The position numbers were made by a program, and so were the translations under genes. A stretch of DNA of 64,000 nucleotides from Myxococcus xanthus (GTDB lineage Bacteria > Myxococcota > Myxococcia > Myxococcales > Myxococcaceae), in contig NZ_JABFNS010000037.1 of the NCBI RefSeq assembly GCF_013116825.1, positions 1 to 64,000 on the forward strand, in the 5' to 3' direction. The notes below the pieces were generated by a model. That model searched no databases, was not told where the DNA came from, and was given only the letters and a program-made list of their open reading frames with translations. Each line of letters opens with the position of its first letter. Position 1 is the stretch's first letter. Shown one piece after another: positions 10,413 through 18,549 of the stretch.

Positions 10413-12623
10413 ATGGGGTTGGCCGTCACGGTGGCCGTGCTGCTGGCGGCCACCCCCACCTTCATCACTCGCGGCGACGTGACGCCCGAGGCCGGGCTGC
10501 GCCGCGAGGCCGAGGCCGCCTGGACGGCGCTGGAGGCGCGTTACGTCCAGGAGGCCGGAGGCGCGCCGGCGAAGCCCCCGGCCTCCATCGTCCTCCAGAA
10601 GGGCGCGGCGCTGACGCCCCAGCGCAACGGCCAGGGGCGCCCGGGGCTGGTGGAGCTTCGGCAGAACACGCCGGGTGTGCTGGATGAGCGGCTACGGCTG
10701 GCGCTCCGGCACGAGCTGGCACACCAGCTCCTGTGGTGGGCGTGTCCCCAGTCCAGCGAGGACCGCCTCTTCCACGAAGCCTTCTCCGTGGCGGTGAGTG
10801 GCGAGCTGCCCTCGTGGAAGGAGGGGCCCTATCTGTCGTTGTCCCGCGCGGCGTCGGTGCTGGCCGGGGCGCCGGAGGTGGACACGCCCAGGGCCCGCCG
10901 CGCGCTGGCGCGGCTGCTGAACGAGTCCCCGGGCTTTCCGCCGGCGCTGTCGCGCAGGCTCCGGCAGTGCCAGGACGGCGCGCGGTGGGCGTCGCCGCTG
11001 TCCATCGACGAGCTGGCGGGCGTGGGCGTGCGCGAGGCCCGGCCCGCGACGGTGGTGGTGAGCCGCCATTCGGGAGAGGTGTTGCTGTCGGAGGGCGACG
11101 TGCGGCGCGCGCTGCCGTACGGCTCGGTGCTCAAGCCCTTCCTGTACGCGGCGGGCGCGGAGCACCCGACGCTGCCACCGCGCCCGGGCGTACCGGAGTG
11201 GGTCTGCGGCGCGGGGTTGCCGGCGAAGGTGGACGCGCGCACCGCGCTGCTGCGTTCGTGCAACGGCTACTTCCTGGACTGGGAGGCGCGGGGTTCGGCG
11301 CCCCGGGCCTTCGGCGCGTGGGGGCCGGTGCTGGCCTCGGTGGGACTGACGGGCCTGCCGGAGGACATGGCGGAGGCGACGGGGCTTCGCTCCACGTTGG
11401 CCGTGTCGCCCTGGGGCGTGGCGCAGGCGTACCGGCTGCTGGCGGAGGCCCGGCCGGAGGTGGTGGCGCTGCTGGCGGACAACGCCGCGCGCGGCACGCT
11501 GGCGGAGTTGCCCGCGTCGAAGTCACTGGTGGGCGTGGCGACCAAGACGGGCACCGTGCGAGACGCGGCGAGCCGTCCCCAGTTCGGTTGGATTGCCGCC
11601 GTGGACCCGGACCTGGTGGCGGTGGTGGTGCGGCCCGGCGCCATGCCCCGCCAGTTCGCGGACGAAGTGCCCAAGGCGCTGGCGCGCGCGCGCAAGCAGG
11701 CGGGCCTGGAGGCCGCGCGCGTGCAGGTGCTGGGGCTGCTTCCACCGGGGGACGTCGAGGCGCGGTGCTCCGGCGCGGGGTTCGCGCTGGTGGAGGGTGT
11801 GCCGCGCGCGGGCGCGGAGACCTGGGCACCCCTGGCCTCCCTCACCCAGCGTGGCGCGGCCGTGTGTCTGGGCGCGCCCTGGCGCGTGCGCTTTCCCGGT
11901 GGCCCCGGCGAGGGCCGCGACTATGCGGGGGTCTTCATCACCTCCGAGCCGCCGCCGTACCGGCCGCCGCCGGGCGTTCCCACCACCCCCAGCGCCATGA
12001 AGGCGCGACGCGGCTCCGACTTCGTCTTCCGCACCACGCGCCTGCAATACGCGGCGGGCGTGGTGTCCGCCGAGGACGTGACGCTGACGGGCGAGGCTCG
12101 CGTGGCGCTGGCGCGGGTGGTGGCCCACAACGAGCAACATGGCCACAGCCGTCACCCGGGGCGCCCCGTCTGTGACACCACGCACTGTCAGGCCTTCCGC
12201 GGCACCGTGCGCGTGCGGTCCGAGGACACGAAGGCCCTGGGACTGGCGCCGCTGAAGTGGCGCAAGTGGCTGACCTTCTCCCAGGGCGGGGAGGAGCCCT
12301 GGCGGCAGGCGCGGCCCCGCGCGGAGGTGGAGCGGCTGTTGGGGCGCGGGCTGGTGTCGCTGCACTTCAAGGCGGGGCGGGTGCACTACCTGCGCGCGGA
12401 GACAGATGGCGACGCGACGTTCGACACCGCGCGCTCGGTGCCGTGTGACGTGCTGCGCTCGGGTTTGAAGCTGCCGTCGTGCCCTCGCACCGCGTCATTC
12501 CATGGTGAATCACTGATGTTCGAGGGCCGCGGCCGAGGCCATGGCGAGGGCCTGGATGTCGAAGCCGCCAAGGTCGCGGGTTCGAGTAGCGACGTGATAC
12601 TCCATGACGCATACGGACAGTGA
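10413..12623 (+). CDS. yfaQ: DUF2300 multidomain protein, YfaQ equivalent
   Basis: This 736-residue secreted protein starts three bases after the yfaS stop. Three regions are visible. Residues 100-104 are HELAH, followed by a later acidic helix (HEAFSVAVSGE): a zinc-peptidase pattern. Residues 238-241 are SVLK within YGSVLKPFLYA, 282-284 are SCN and 378-381 are KTGT: the SxxK, SxN and KTG triad of penicillin-binding transpeptidases, in order and with plausible spacing. The last 120 residues contain CDTTHCQAFRG and GRGRGHGEGLDVEAA, matching the SpoIID/LytB amidase-enhancer signature. YfaQ-family (DUF2300) proteins are known only as partners of alpha-2-macroglobulin. Whether the active sites work is not known. 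Confidence 0.85.
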   Translation: MGLAVTVAVLLAATPTFITRGDVTPEAGLRREAEAAWTALEARYVQEAGGAPAKPPASIVLQKGAALTPQRNGQGRPGLVELRQNTPGVLDERLRLALRHELAHQLLWWACPQSSEDRLFHEAFSVAVSGELPSWKEGPYLSLSRAASVLAGAPEVDTPRARRALARLLNESPGFPPALSRRLRQCQDGARWASPLSIDELAGVGVREARPATVVVSRHSGEVLLSEGDVRRALPYGSVLKPFLYAAGAEHPTLPPRPGVPEWVCGAGLPAKVDARTALLRSCNGYFLDWEARGSAPRAFGAWGPVLASVGLTGLPEDMAEATGLRSTLAVSPWGVAQAYRLLAEARPEVVALLADNAARGTLAELPASKSLVGVATKTGTVRDAASRPQFGWIAAVDPDLVAVVVRPGAMPRQFADEVPKALARARKQAGLEAARVQVLGLLPPGDVEARCSGAGFALVEGVPRAGAETWAPLASLTQRGAAVCLGAPWRVRFPGGPGEGRDYAGVFITSEPPPYRPPPGVPTTPSAMKARRGSDFVFRTTRLQYAAGVVSAEDVTLTGEARVALARVVAHNEQHGHSRHPGRPVCDTTHCQAFRGTVRVRSEDTKALGLAPLKWRKWLTFSQGGEEPWRQARPRAEVERLLGRGLVSLHFKAGRVHYLRAETDGDATFDTARSVPCDVLRSGLKLPSCPRTASFHGESLMFEGRGRGHGEGLDVEAAKVAGSSSDVILHDAYGQ

Positions 12624-12761
12624 AGATAGACAGGAAAATTTCGATACGTCTGCCTGATTAATCCGCTTAAAACTGAATTGCATGAAATTGTGTCAGGACC
12701 GGGCGTAGAGTGGCTTTGCCCGTCTTTCCCGGCGGGCACTCATCGTTAGGAGTGGTCGCCC
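12624..12761 (+). promoter_or_regulatory. AT-rich promoter region of the protease gene
   Basis: From about 12624 to 12695 the sequence is strikingly AT-rich for this window (runs such as GAAAATTT, TGATTAAT, CTTAAAACTGAATTG). It ends the yfa operon and lies directly upstream of the protease lipoprotein gene. No clean -35/-10 pair is visible, so only the region is marked. TAGGAG at 12747-12752 is the ribosome binding site. Confidence 0.45.
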
Positions 12762-14081
12762 ATGCGCATCACCCGTACCGCCTCTCGCAGAAAGCTGTTC
12801 GGCGCGCTGTTGTGTACCCTCTCTGTCGCGGCCTGCGGCCCGGCGCCCGAAGGAGCGCCCTCCGGTGAGCAGTCCCCAGAGACGGGTTCGCAGGAGAACC
12901 CCGTTGTCTATGGCACGGACCACCGCACGGACGTCTATGCCTATCCGGCGTCCGTGCTGCGGACCCGGGCGGAGAAGTCCACCGTGGCGTTGATGAGCCC
13001 GTCGGACTTCAATGCCTCCAATCCCAACAACGTCACCTTCAACGCCAGCACGCTGCAGAGCGCCTACAACCTCTGCTCCACGCAGCGCTTCCTGAATGAC
13101 CCGACGCCGGCCTTCTGCTCGGGGACGCTCATCGATGATGACCTGGTGCTCACCGCGGGGCACTGCATCACCAGCGCGTCCGCCTGCACCAACACGCGCT
13201 TCGTCTTCAACTTCTACCGCACGTCGGCGACGACGCTGCAGACGGTGACCACGGCTGACATCTTCTCCTGCCAGTCCATCGTCGCGCGTCAGCAGGGTAC
13301 GGTGAACGGCCGCAACCTGGACTTCGCCGTCGTCCGGCTGGACCGCCCCGCCACGCCGCGCTTCGAGCCGGCGCCCATCCGCCCGGGCAACACCGCCCTG
13401 CCGCTGAACACGGGCGTGTCCGTGATTGGTTCCGGCAGCGGCATCCCGTTCAAGATTGACGACGGCGGCTGGGTGCGAGACGCCCGCGCCGGCACGCTGG
13501 ACTACTTCGTCGCCAACACCGACACCTTCGGTGGCAACTCGGGCTCGGGCGTGTACGAGAACAACAACGTCACCGTGGCCGGCATCCTGGTCCGGGGCGT
13601 GACGGACTACGTCAGCCAGGGCAGCTGCAACGTCGTGAACCAGTGCACCGACACGGGCTGCGGTGGCGAGTCCATCACCTACGTGCGTCCCGCCATCGAC
13701 GCGTACTGCGCCGTCGCGGGCAGCATGCGCCTGTGCGGCACCACCGAGCCGCCTCCTCCGCCGCCGGTCAAGACGTTCACCTTCTCCGCGACCAACACCA
13801 ACAGCGCGCAGCAGAACACCACCAACGTCAGCGTGACGCTGGCGGCTGGCCAGACGCTGTCCTTCGGCACCTGCACGCTGCCGCAGGCCACGGGCACGGG
13901 CGACACCTACCTGCGCCTGTACAACACGGCGACGAACACCCAGGTGGCGGCCAACGACGACGCCTGCAGCCGGCTGTCCTACGTGTCCTTCACCGCGCCC
14001 GCGGCGGGCACGTACCAGATGCGCGCCGGCTGCTACTCCAGCGGCAGCTGCAGCGGCACGGTGGCCTACTCCATCCAGTAG
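12762..14081 (+). CDS. Trypsin-like serine protease lipoprotein with C-terminal PPC-like domain
   Basis: The 439-residue product has a lipoprotein signal with Cys25 after SVAA. The chymotrypsin-fold triad is complete: His134 in LVLTAGHC, Asp187 in GRNLDFAVVRLD and Ser260 in FGGNSGSGVYEN. Several Cys pairs suggest disulfides. A PPPPPPVK linker near residue 330 leads to a C-terminal beta domain of about 105 residues resembling bacterial pre-peptidase C-terminal domains (TYLRLYNTATNTQVAANDD, then FTAPAAGTYQMRAGCYSSG). It probably degrades or processes protein at the cell surface. It has its own AT-rich upstream region and a strong hairpin after it, so it is likely monocistronic. TAGGAG precedes the start by nine bases. 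Confidence 0.9.
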   Translation: MRITRTASRRKLFGALLCTLSVAACGPAPEGAPSGEQSPETGSQENPVVYGTDHRTDVYAYPASVLRTRAEKSTVALMSPSDFNASNPNNVTFNASTLQSAYNLCSTQRFLNDPTPAFCSGTLIDDDLVLTAGHCITSASACTNTRFVFNFYRTSATTLQTVTTADIFSCQSIVARQQGTVNGRNLDFAVVRLDRPATPRFEPAPIRPGNTALPLNTGVSVIGSGSGIPFKIDDGGWVRDARAGTLDYFVANTDTFGGNSGSGVYENNNVTVAGILVRGVTDYVSQGSCNVVNQCTDTGCGGESITYVRPAIDAYCAVAGSMRLCGTTEPPPPPPVKTFTFSATNTNSAQQNTTNVSVTLAAGQTLSFGTCTLPQATGTGDTYLRLYNTATNTQVAANDDACSRLSYVSFTAPAAGTYQMRAGCYSSGSCSGTVAYSIQ

Positions 14082-14097
14082 CACTGCTTTGATGTGA

Positions 14098-14129
14098 GGG
14101 CGCGGGTGGCCCTGCCGCCACCCGCGCTC
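14098..14129 (+). terminator. Strong hairpin after the protease gene
   Basis: GCGCGGGTGG (14100-14109) pairs perfectly with CCACCCGCGC (14118-14127) around an eight-base loop, and the stem can extend by two pairs, one a G-T wobble. It lies 17 bp after the protease stop. There is no long T-run. Confidence 0.65.
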
Positions 14130-14294
14130 GTAGCTTCGCAGACAACACCTCGCCTCACCTTGTTGCCCGCGTGTCCTCGCGTTCCCCGTGGCCTCCCTCT
14201 GGAGCGCGGGTGGAGCGCCTCCGGCACGTGCCGTGCTCTGGGCCTCCGCCGGGCCGAGCCCGGAGCCGGTCCCTCAACAAGGACGACGCGTTAC

Positions 14295-16475
14295 ATGAAT
14301 CAGCGGAAACACACGAAACAGCTACGCCGCCAGCTGCGTTGGGCGGGCTTGTCCGCGACGGTGCTGGCCGCGCCCGCGAGCTTCGCGCAGGACTGTCCCA
14401 AACCCACGTTGCAGCAGTGCGTGGATGTCGACTACCGCGCCAGCAGCTGCGGCAGCGTCCACGACGCGTACTGCCAGGGGGTCGTGGAGTCGGAGTGGAA
14501 GGCCGGTTGGGAGGCTGCTCCCAAGCGCGTGGCGCTGCTGCCCGAGGAGTTGGGGGGCGGGGTGGACACGGTGGCCTACGCGCCCCACGTCCCGAAGCAC
14601 ACGCGCTTCCAGGGCATGGACCAGAGCATCATGGGGCAGGTGCTCAAGGGGCAGATTCTCTACCGCAAGGGCCTGGAGAACCTGACGAAGGAGGAGCAGG
14701 CCTACCTGTCTCGGATTCGGAGCTGGGAGAAGGACGGCGCCCAGGTGACGTCCTGCCAGGAGTTCGTTGACGAGAAGTACCTCGACTTCAGCCGCTTCGA
14801 GCGGCAGGCGGGCCGGTACGGCGACGACTCCCGCGCCTTCTTCAACGGCGCCTTCGGCAAGGAGGGCATCGCGCACCGCGTGCTCTACAGCCGGGACCAG
14901 GAGAAGCTGGCGCCCATCTGGGACGAGCAGCGCACGGCGAAGAACGCGTACTTCCGCTTCACGCCCGGCCGTTACCCGAAGGGCACCGACGGCTATGTCT
15001 TCAAGTCCGAGGCGGCGCAGCTGGCCAACAACCTGGAGGCGCGCAACTGGGTCGCTCCGTCGGACGATTGGCACCAGAAGCAGGCCGAGCAGTTCAGCCA
15101 CATCGCGGATGACGTGCTCAACCACTACCAGGTGGAGCAGGAGTCCTTCACCGCGCTGCTGCGTCAGCGCGACGCCGTCTACGCGGAGTGGGCGCAGGCC
15201 TCGAAGGTCCTCCGCTCGCGAGACCACCAGACGGTGGAGCTGGACAAGCTGACCGCGGAGCGGCTGTACGGGTTGGACCAGGCCATCGAGGAGTCGCTGA
15301 TCAAGGCGCAGAAGGATGGCTGCCTCGACACCCAGGGCCCCACGGTGTGTGACTGGAGCCCCCGCCGGTACAAGACGATGCTGGAGGCCGCCATGGCCCC
15401 GCGCCGCGAGGCCGACCTGCAGGCGTGCCTCTTCCTGACGGGCAACGACTTCGGTCCGGAGAGCTTCGTGCGCAACGCGGACAAGCTCAAGGTGAAGGGC
15501 CTGGACCTGAAGGACTACACGCTCTCCTCGTCGTTGCTGGCGCAGTACCTCGCCATCTACGGCGCCCACATCCACGCGCTGAACGAGCCGACGAACCCCT
15601 CCACGGGCGCGGTGCGGCACGGGGGAGAGGCCAGCGACAGCGGCTACGCGGGCGGCGACACCTTCGGTGGTGGCTACGACTACGTGGCCGGCTGGGAGTA
15701 CGTCCAGCCGGGCTCGGGCCTGCACAACAAGTCCCTGGGCGCATGGTGTGACAGCGACGTGCGGCTCTACGGCGAGTTCAACGCCTATGCGAACGTGTTC
15801 GGTCCCACCCGGCATGAGGTGGCGCACGTGAGCGGCGAGGCAGGCACGGAAGGCAATGGCGTCCGCCTCAAGCTGGATGCGCGCGTGCTGGGCACCTCCC
15901 TCTACAGCCACGACAAGCACTACCCGCTGCGCTTCACCTTCTATGAGGGCAAGCCCGTCTTCGACAGTGACGCCGCGAAGGCCTCCACGACCTTCGTCGT
16001 CGTGTTCGTCCCCGTCACCGTGCAGGGCGGCCTGTCCGCGGAGGCGGGCGTGAAGATGAACATTGGCGGCGCCGTCACCCGCAACTGCGCCGAAGACCTG
16101 CTGGGCGTGGACCTGTACGGGACCATCACCCCGTTCGCCTCGGTCAAGGGCTTCGCGTCCGTGGGCATCGGGGTTCCGGGCCTCCAGGTGGGCGTGAGGG
16201 GCGAGCTGGTCATCGCCCGCGTCAACGTGCCGCTCTACGGCGACATCGGCCTCTACCTGAGCTCGCCCTCGCACCCGACGAACCCGAACACGCTGTTCCT
16301 GCGGGCGTCGTCGAAGCTCGACATCGAGCTGCGCTTCCTGGACGGCAGCATCAAGCTCTTCGGTGAGCTGCTCTTCCTGAAGGGAGAGACGACCATCGCG
16401 AGCTGGAGCGGCTTCGGCAACACCTGGAACGTCTACAACGAGACCAGGTCGCTGCCGCTGGTCCGCGTCTACTAG
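14295..16475 (+). CDS. Large secreted protein of unknown function
   Basis: I do not recognise a family. The ATG at 14295 has AAGGA 11 bases before it and yields 726 residues with a Tat-free signal peptide (RRQLRWAGLSATVLAAPASF, then AQD). An in-frame start at 14094 would add a non-signal extension. After processing, the N-terminus has paired cysteines (DCPKPTLQQCVDVD, SCGSVHDAYC). Residues of about 60-430 look helical and charged; the last 250 or so alternate strands and glycines (ASVKGFASVGIGVPGLQVG), suggesting a beta-rich domain. It opens a same-strand run with the vitellogenin-like HEAT protein and the propeller-like protein, so the three may act together outside the cytoplasm. Confidence 0.75.
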   Translation: MNQRKHTKQLRRQLRWAGLSATVLAAPASFAQDCPKPTLQQCVDVDYRASSCGSVHDAYCQGVVESEWKAGWEAAPKRVALLPEELGGGVDTVAYAPHVPKHTRFQGMDQSIMGQVLKGQILYRKGLENLTKEEQAYLSRIRSWEKDGAQVTSCQEFVDEKYLDFSRFERQAGRYGDDSRAFFNGAFGKEGIAHRVLYSRDQEKLAPIWDEQRTAKNAYFRFTPGRYPKGTDGYVFKSEAAQLANNLEARNWVAPSDDWHQKQAEQFSHIADDVLNHYQVEQESFTALLRQRDAVYAEWAQASKVLRSRDHQTVELDKLTAERLYGLDQAIEESLIKAQKDGCLDTQGPTVCDWSPRRYKTMLEAAMAPRREADLQACLFLTGNDFGPESFVRNADKLKVKGLDLKDYTLSSSLLAQYLAIYGAHIHALNEPTNPSTGAVRHGGEASDSGYAGGDTFGGGYDYVAGWEYVQPGSGLHNKSLGAWCDSDVRLYGEFNAYANVFGPTRHEVAHVSGEAGTEGNGVRLKLDARVLGTSLYSHDKHYPLRFTFYEGKPVFDSDAAKASTTFVVVFVPVTVQGGLSAEAGVKMNIGGAVTRNCAEDLLGVDLYGTITPFASVKGFASVGIGVPGLQVGVRGELVIARVNVPLYGDIGLYLSSPSHPTNPNTLFLRASSKLDIELRFLDGSIKLFGELLFLKGETTIASWSGFGNTWNVYNETRSLPLVRVY

Positions 16476-16586
16476 TCCGCCGCACCCCCTGGCCCGTGCC
16501 TGACGCGAGCCGGGGGCTCCTCGCCGCCGCGGTGTGCCCATCCGCCGCCGCGGCGGCGCTTCTCCCTCATCTGTCTGGAGTCCTTC

Positions 16587-18509
16587 ATGCGTCGATCGAG
16601 GCTCGCCGTCCGCACGGCCGCGCTGACCACCACCCTGCTGTTCGTGGGCGCGGTGCCCGTCTGGTCCTACTTCCACCCCGCCGCGCCGGAAGCCGTTGCG
16701 GCCGCCGCGCCCGTGAGCGCCTCCCGGCTGCCGCTCTACCGGTGGACCGTGGGGGAGGAGCGCACGTACCACTTCGTCTGGAACGACCTGCAGCGCGTGG
16801 CGCTCCCCGTTCCGCAGCAGGGGGAGGCGCCCCAGACGATGGATGGCACGCTGAGCCTGGAGGGTGAGCTGACGCTCCAGGCCCTGGAGGTCCGCGCGAA
16901 GGGGGCGCGCGTGCGGCTGGCGGTGAAGCGGCTGGACCGGCACGACGCGACGCTCTCCGGCCAGGCGCTCTTCCCCGACGCCGCGGCCGTGCAGGCGCAC
17001 CTGCCCCAGACGGCTTCGGCGTGGCTGGAGCTGGACGCCCGGGGCGCGCTCGTGGCCGTCCGCTTCTCCGACGCGGAGCCGCCCCTGTTCCGCCAGGTCG
17101 CGCAGACGCTGGCGGCGGAGTTGTTCCCCACGGAGCTGCGCGACGCCGCCGAGTGGAGCGCCGTCGAGTCCACGCAGACGGGCGAGGTGGAGGCGCGCTT
17201 CCAGTTCGACGGCGAGGCCGCGCGCCTGACGCGCCGCCGCGCGCGCTACCAATCCCTGCGGGCCGCCGCCACGGCGCCATCCTTCCGGCAGTCGCTGAGC
17301 TCCCTCACGCACTTCGACCGGGACCCGGAGGGCTTCCTGGCCGGGGTGTCCCACGACGAAATCCTGGATGCCACGCACACCGATGGCCGCTCGCTGATGT
17401 CGCGGCGCGTCCGCCTGCGCCTCGCGTTCTCCACGCGTCAGCAGAAGCCGCTGCCGCCGGCCACGGAGGACAAGCCCATTGTCCGCGCGCCGTCGCAGGT
17501 GGCTTTCGAGGGCGACGAGGCGCTGGCGCTGAAGACCAGCCAGGCCGACGGCATGACGGTGGACGCGGCGCTCCAGGTGCTGGCGTCCGCCACCGACCCC
17601 GGCGCCATCCCCGAGCTGGGCACCTTCGCGCGGCGGGCCATCGCCGCGCTCGAGCTGGAGCCCCACCGGGCCGGTGAGCTGGGGCAGCTGTTCCTCCAGA
17701 AGGGCAGGTCTCCCGCGATGCGCGAGCTGATGCTCGACCTGCTGGCCGGCGCGGGTCACGCCGAGGCCCAGGCCACGCTGCGCGAGCTGATGGTCTCCCC
17801 GGAGGCCCGCGAGCATGCCGGCGCGCATGGGCTGATGGTGCAGCGCGCGGGCCTCCTCCGCGAGCCGGAGCCCGAGACGGGCCGGCTGCTGGCGCGGATG
17901 AACACGGAGGCCCGGACCGCCGGTGACGTCGGCGCCGAGCGCGCGTCCGCCTACGCCCTGGGCGCCGTCGTCTCCCGCCTGCCCGCGGGCAGCCCGGAGG
18001 TGGCCGAGTTCCTGCGCCCGCTGGAGGACGCCTTGGCGCGCGCGGACAACGCCGAGTCGCTGGAGCACTCCCTGCGCGCGCTGGGCAACAGCGGCACGGC
18101 GCGCGTCATGGACCTGGCGTCGCCCCACTTGCGTGACGAGGCGCCCGAGGTGCGCTCCGCCGCCGCGGGGGCCTTGCGCACCGCGCCCCAGGAGGCCGCC
18201 ACGCGCATGTTGCTGGACGCGCTGATGTCCGAGCCAGCGCGTGCCGTGCAAGGCGCGCTGCTGGACGCGCTGAATGCGCGCACCCTGGGCGCACCCGAGC
18301 TGGAGCGCCTGAGCGGCTGGGTCGTGGCGGGGCATCTGGCGCCGGGGGCCGAGGCCGCGCTGCTCAACGTCCTCACCCCCCGCATGGACGACAGCGCCGC
18401 CGTCCTCCGGATGCTCCAGGCCCTCTCGGTCCGTCCCGGCCAGCAGCCCGCCACCCGGGCCCGCGTCATGGCGCTGATGGCCCAGGCCTCGGCCAGCCGC
18501 GGCGGCTGA
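16587..18509 (+). CDS. Secreted HEAT-repeat protein with vitellogenin-like N-terminal domain
   Basis: This 640-residue protein has an N-terminal signal or anchor (TAALTTTLLFVGAVPVWSYF). Residues of about 45-290 form a beta-rich domain starting YRWTVGEERTYHFVWND, followed by LSLEGELTLQALEVRAKG and LAVKRLDRHDATLSG. The aromatic-glycine-tyrosine opening and paired-strand pattern recall the N-terminal sheet of vitellogenin/large lipid transfer proteins. Residues of about 330-630 are HEAT-like helix pairs (SPHLRDEAPEVRSAAAGALR). A beta sheet followed by a helical superhelix is also the vitellogenin order, so lipid binding is a plausible inference only. It lies between two other secreted proteins on the same strand. 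Confidence 0.7.
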   Translation: MRRSRLAVRTAALTTTLLFVGAVPVWSYFHPAAPEAVAAAAPVSASRLPLYRWTVGEERTYHFVWNDLQRVALPVPQQGEAPQTMDGTLSLEGELTLQALEVRAKGARVRLAVKRLDRHDATLSGQALFPDAAAVQAHLPQTASAWLELDARGALVAVRFSDAEPPLFRQVAQTLAAELFPTELRDAAEWSAVESTQTGEVEARFQFDGEAARLTRRRARYQSLRAAATAPSFRQSLSSLTHFDRDPEGFLAGVSHDEILDATHTDGRSLMSRRVRLRLAFSTRQQKPLPPATEDKPIVRAPSQVAFEGDEALALKTSQADGMTVDAALQVLASATDPGAIPELGTFARRAIAALELEPHRAGELGQLFLQKGRSPAMRELMLDLLAGAGHAEAQATLRELMVSPEAREHAGAHGLMVQRAGLLREPEPETGRLLARMNTEARTAGDVGAERASAYALGAVVSRLPAGSPEVAEFLRPLEDALARADNAESLEHSLRALGNSGTARVMDLASPHLRDEAPEVRSAAAGALRTAPQEAATRMLLDALMSEPARAVQGALLDALNARTLGAPELERLSGWVVAGHLAPGAEAALLNVLTPRMDDSAAVLRMLQALSVRPGQQPATRARVMALMAQASASRGG

Positions 18510-18549
18510 GCCCCTTCGCTTCAACCCACCCACCGCAGTCGAGGTCCTC

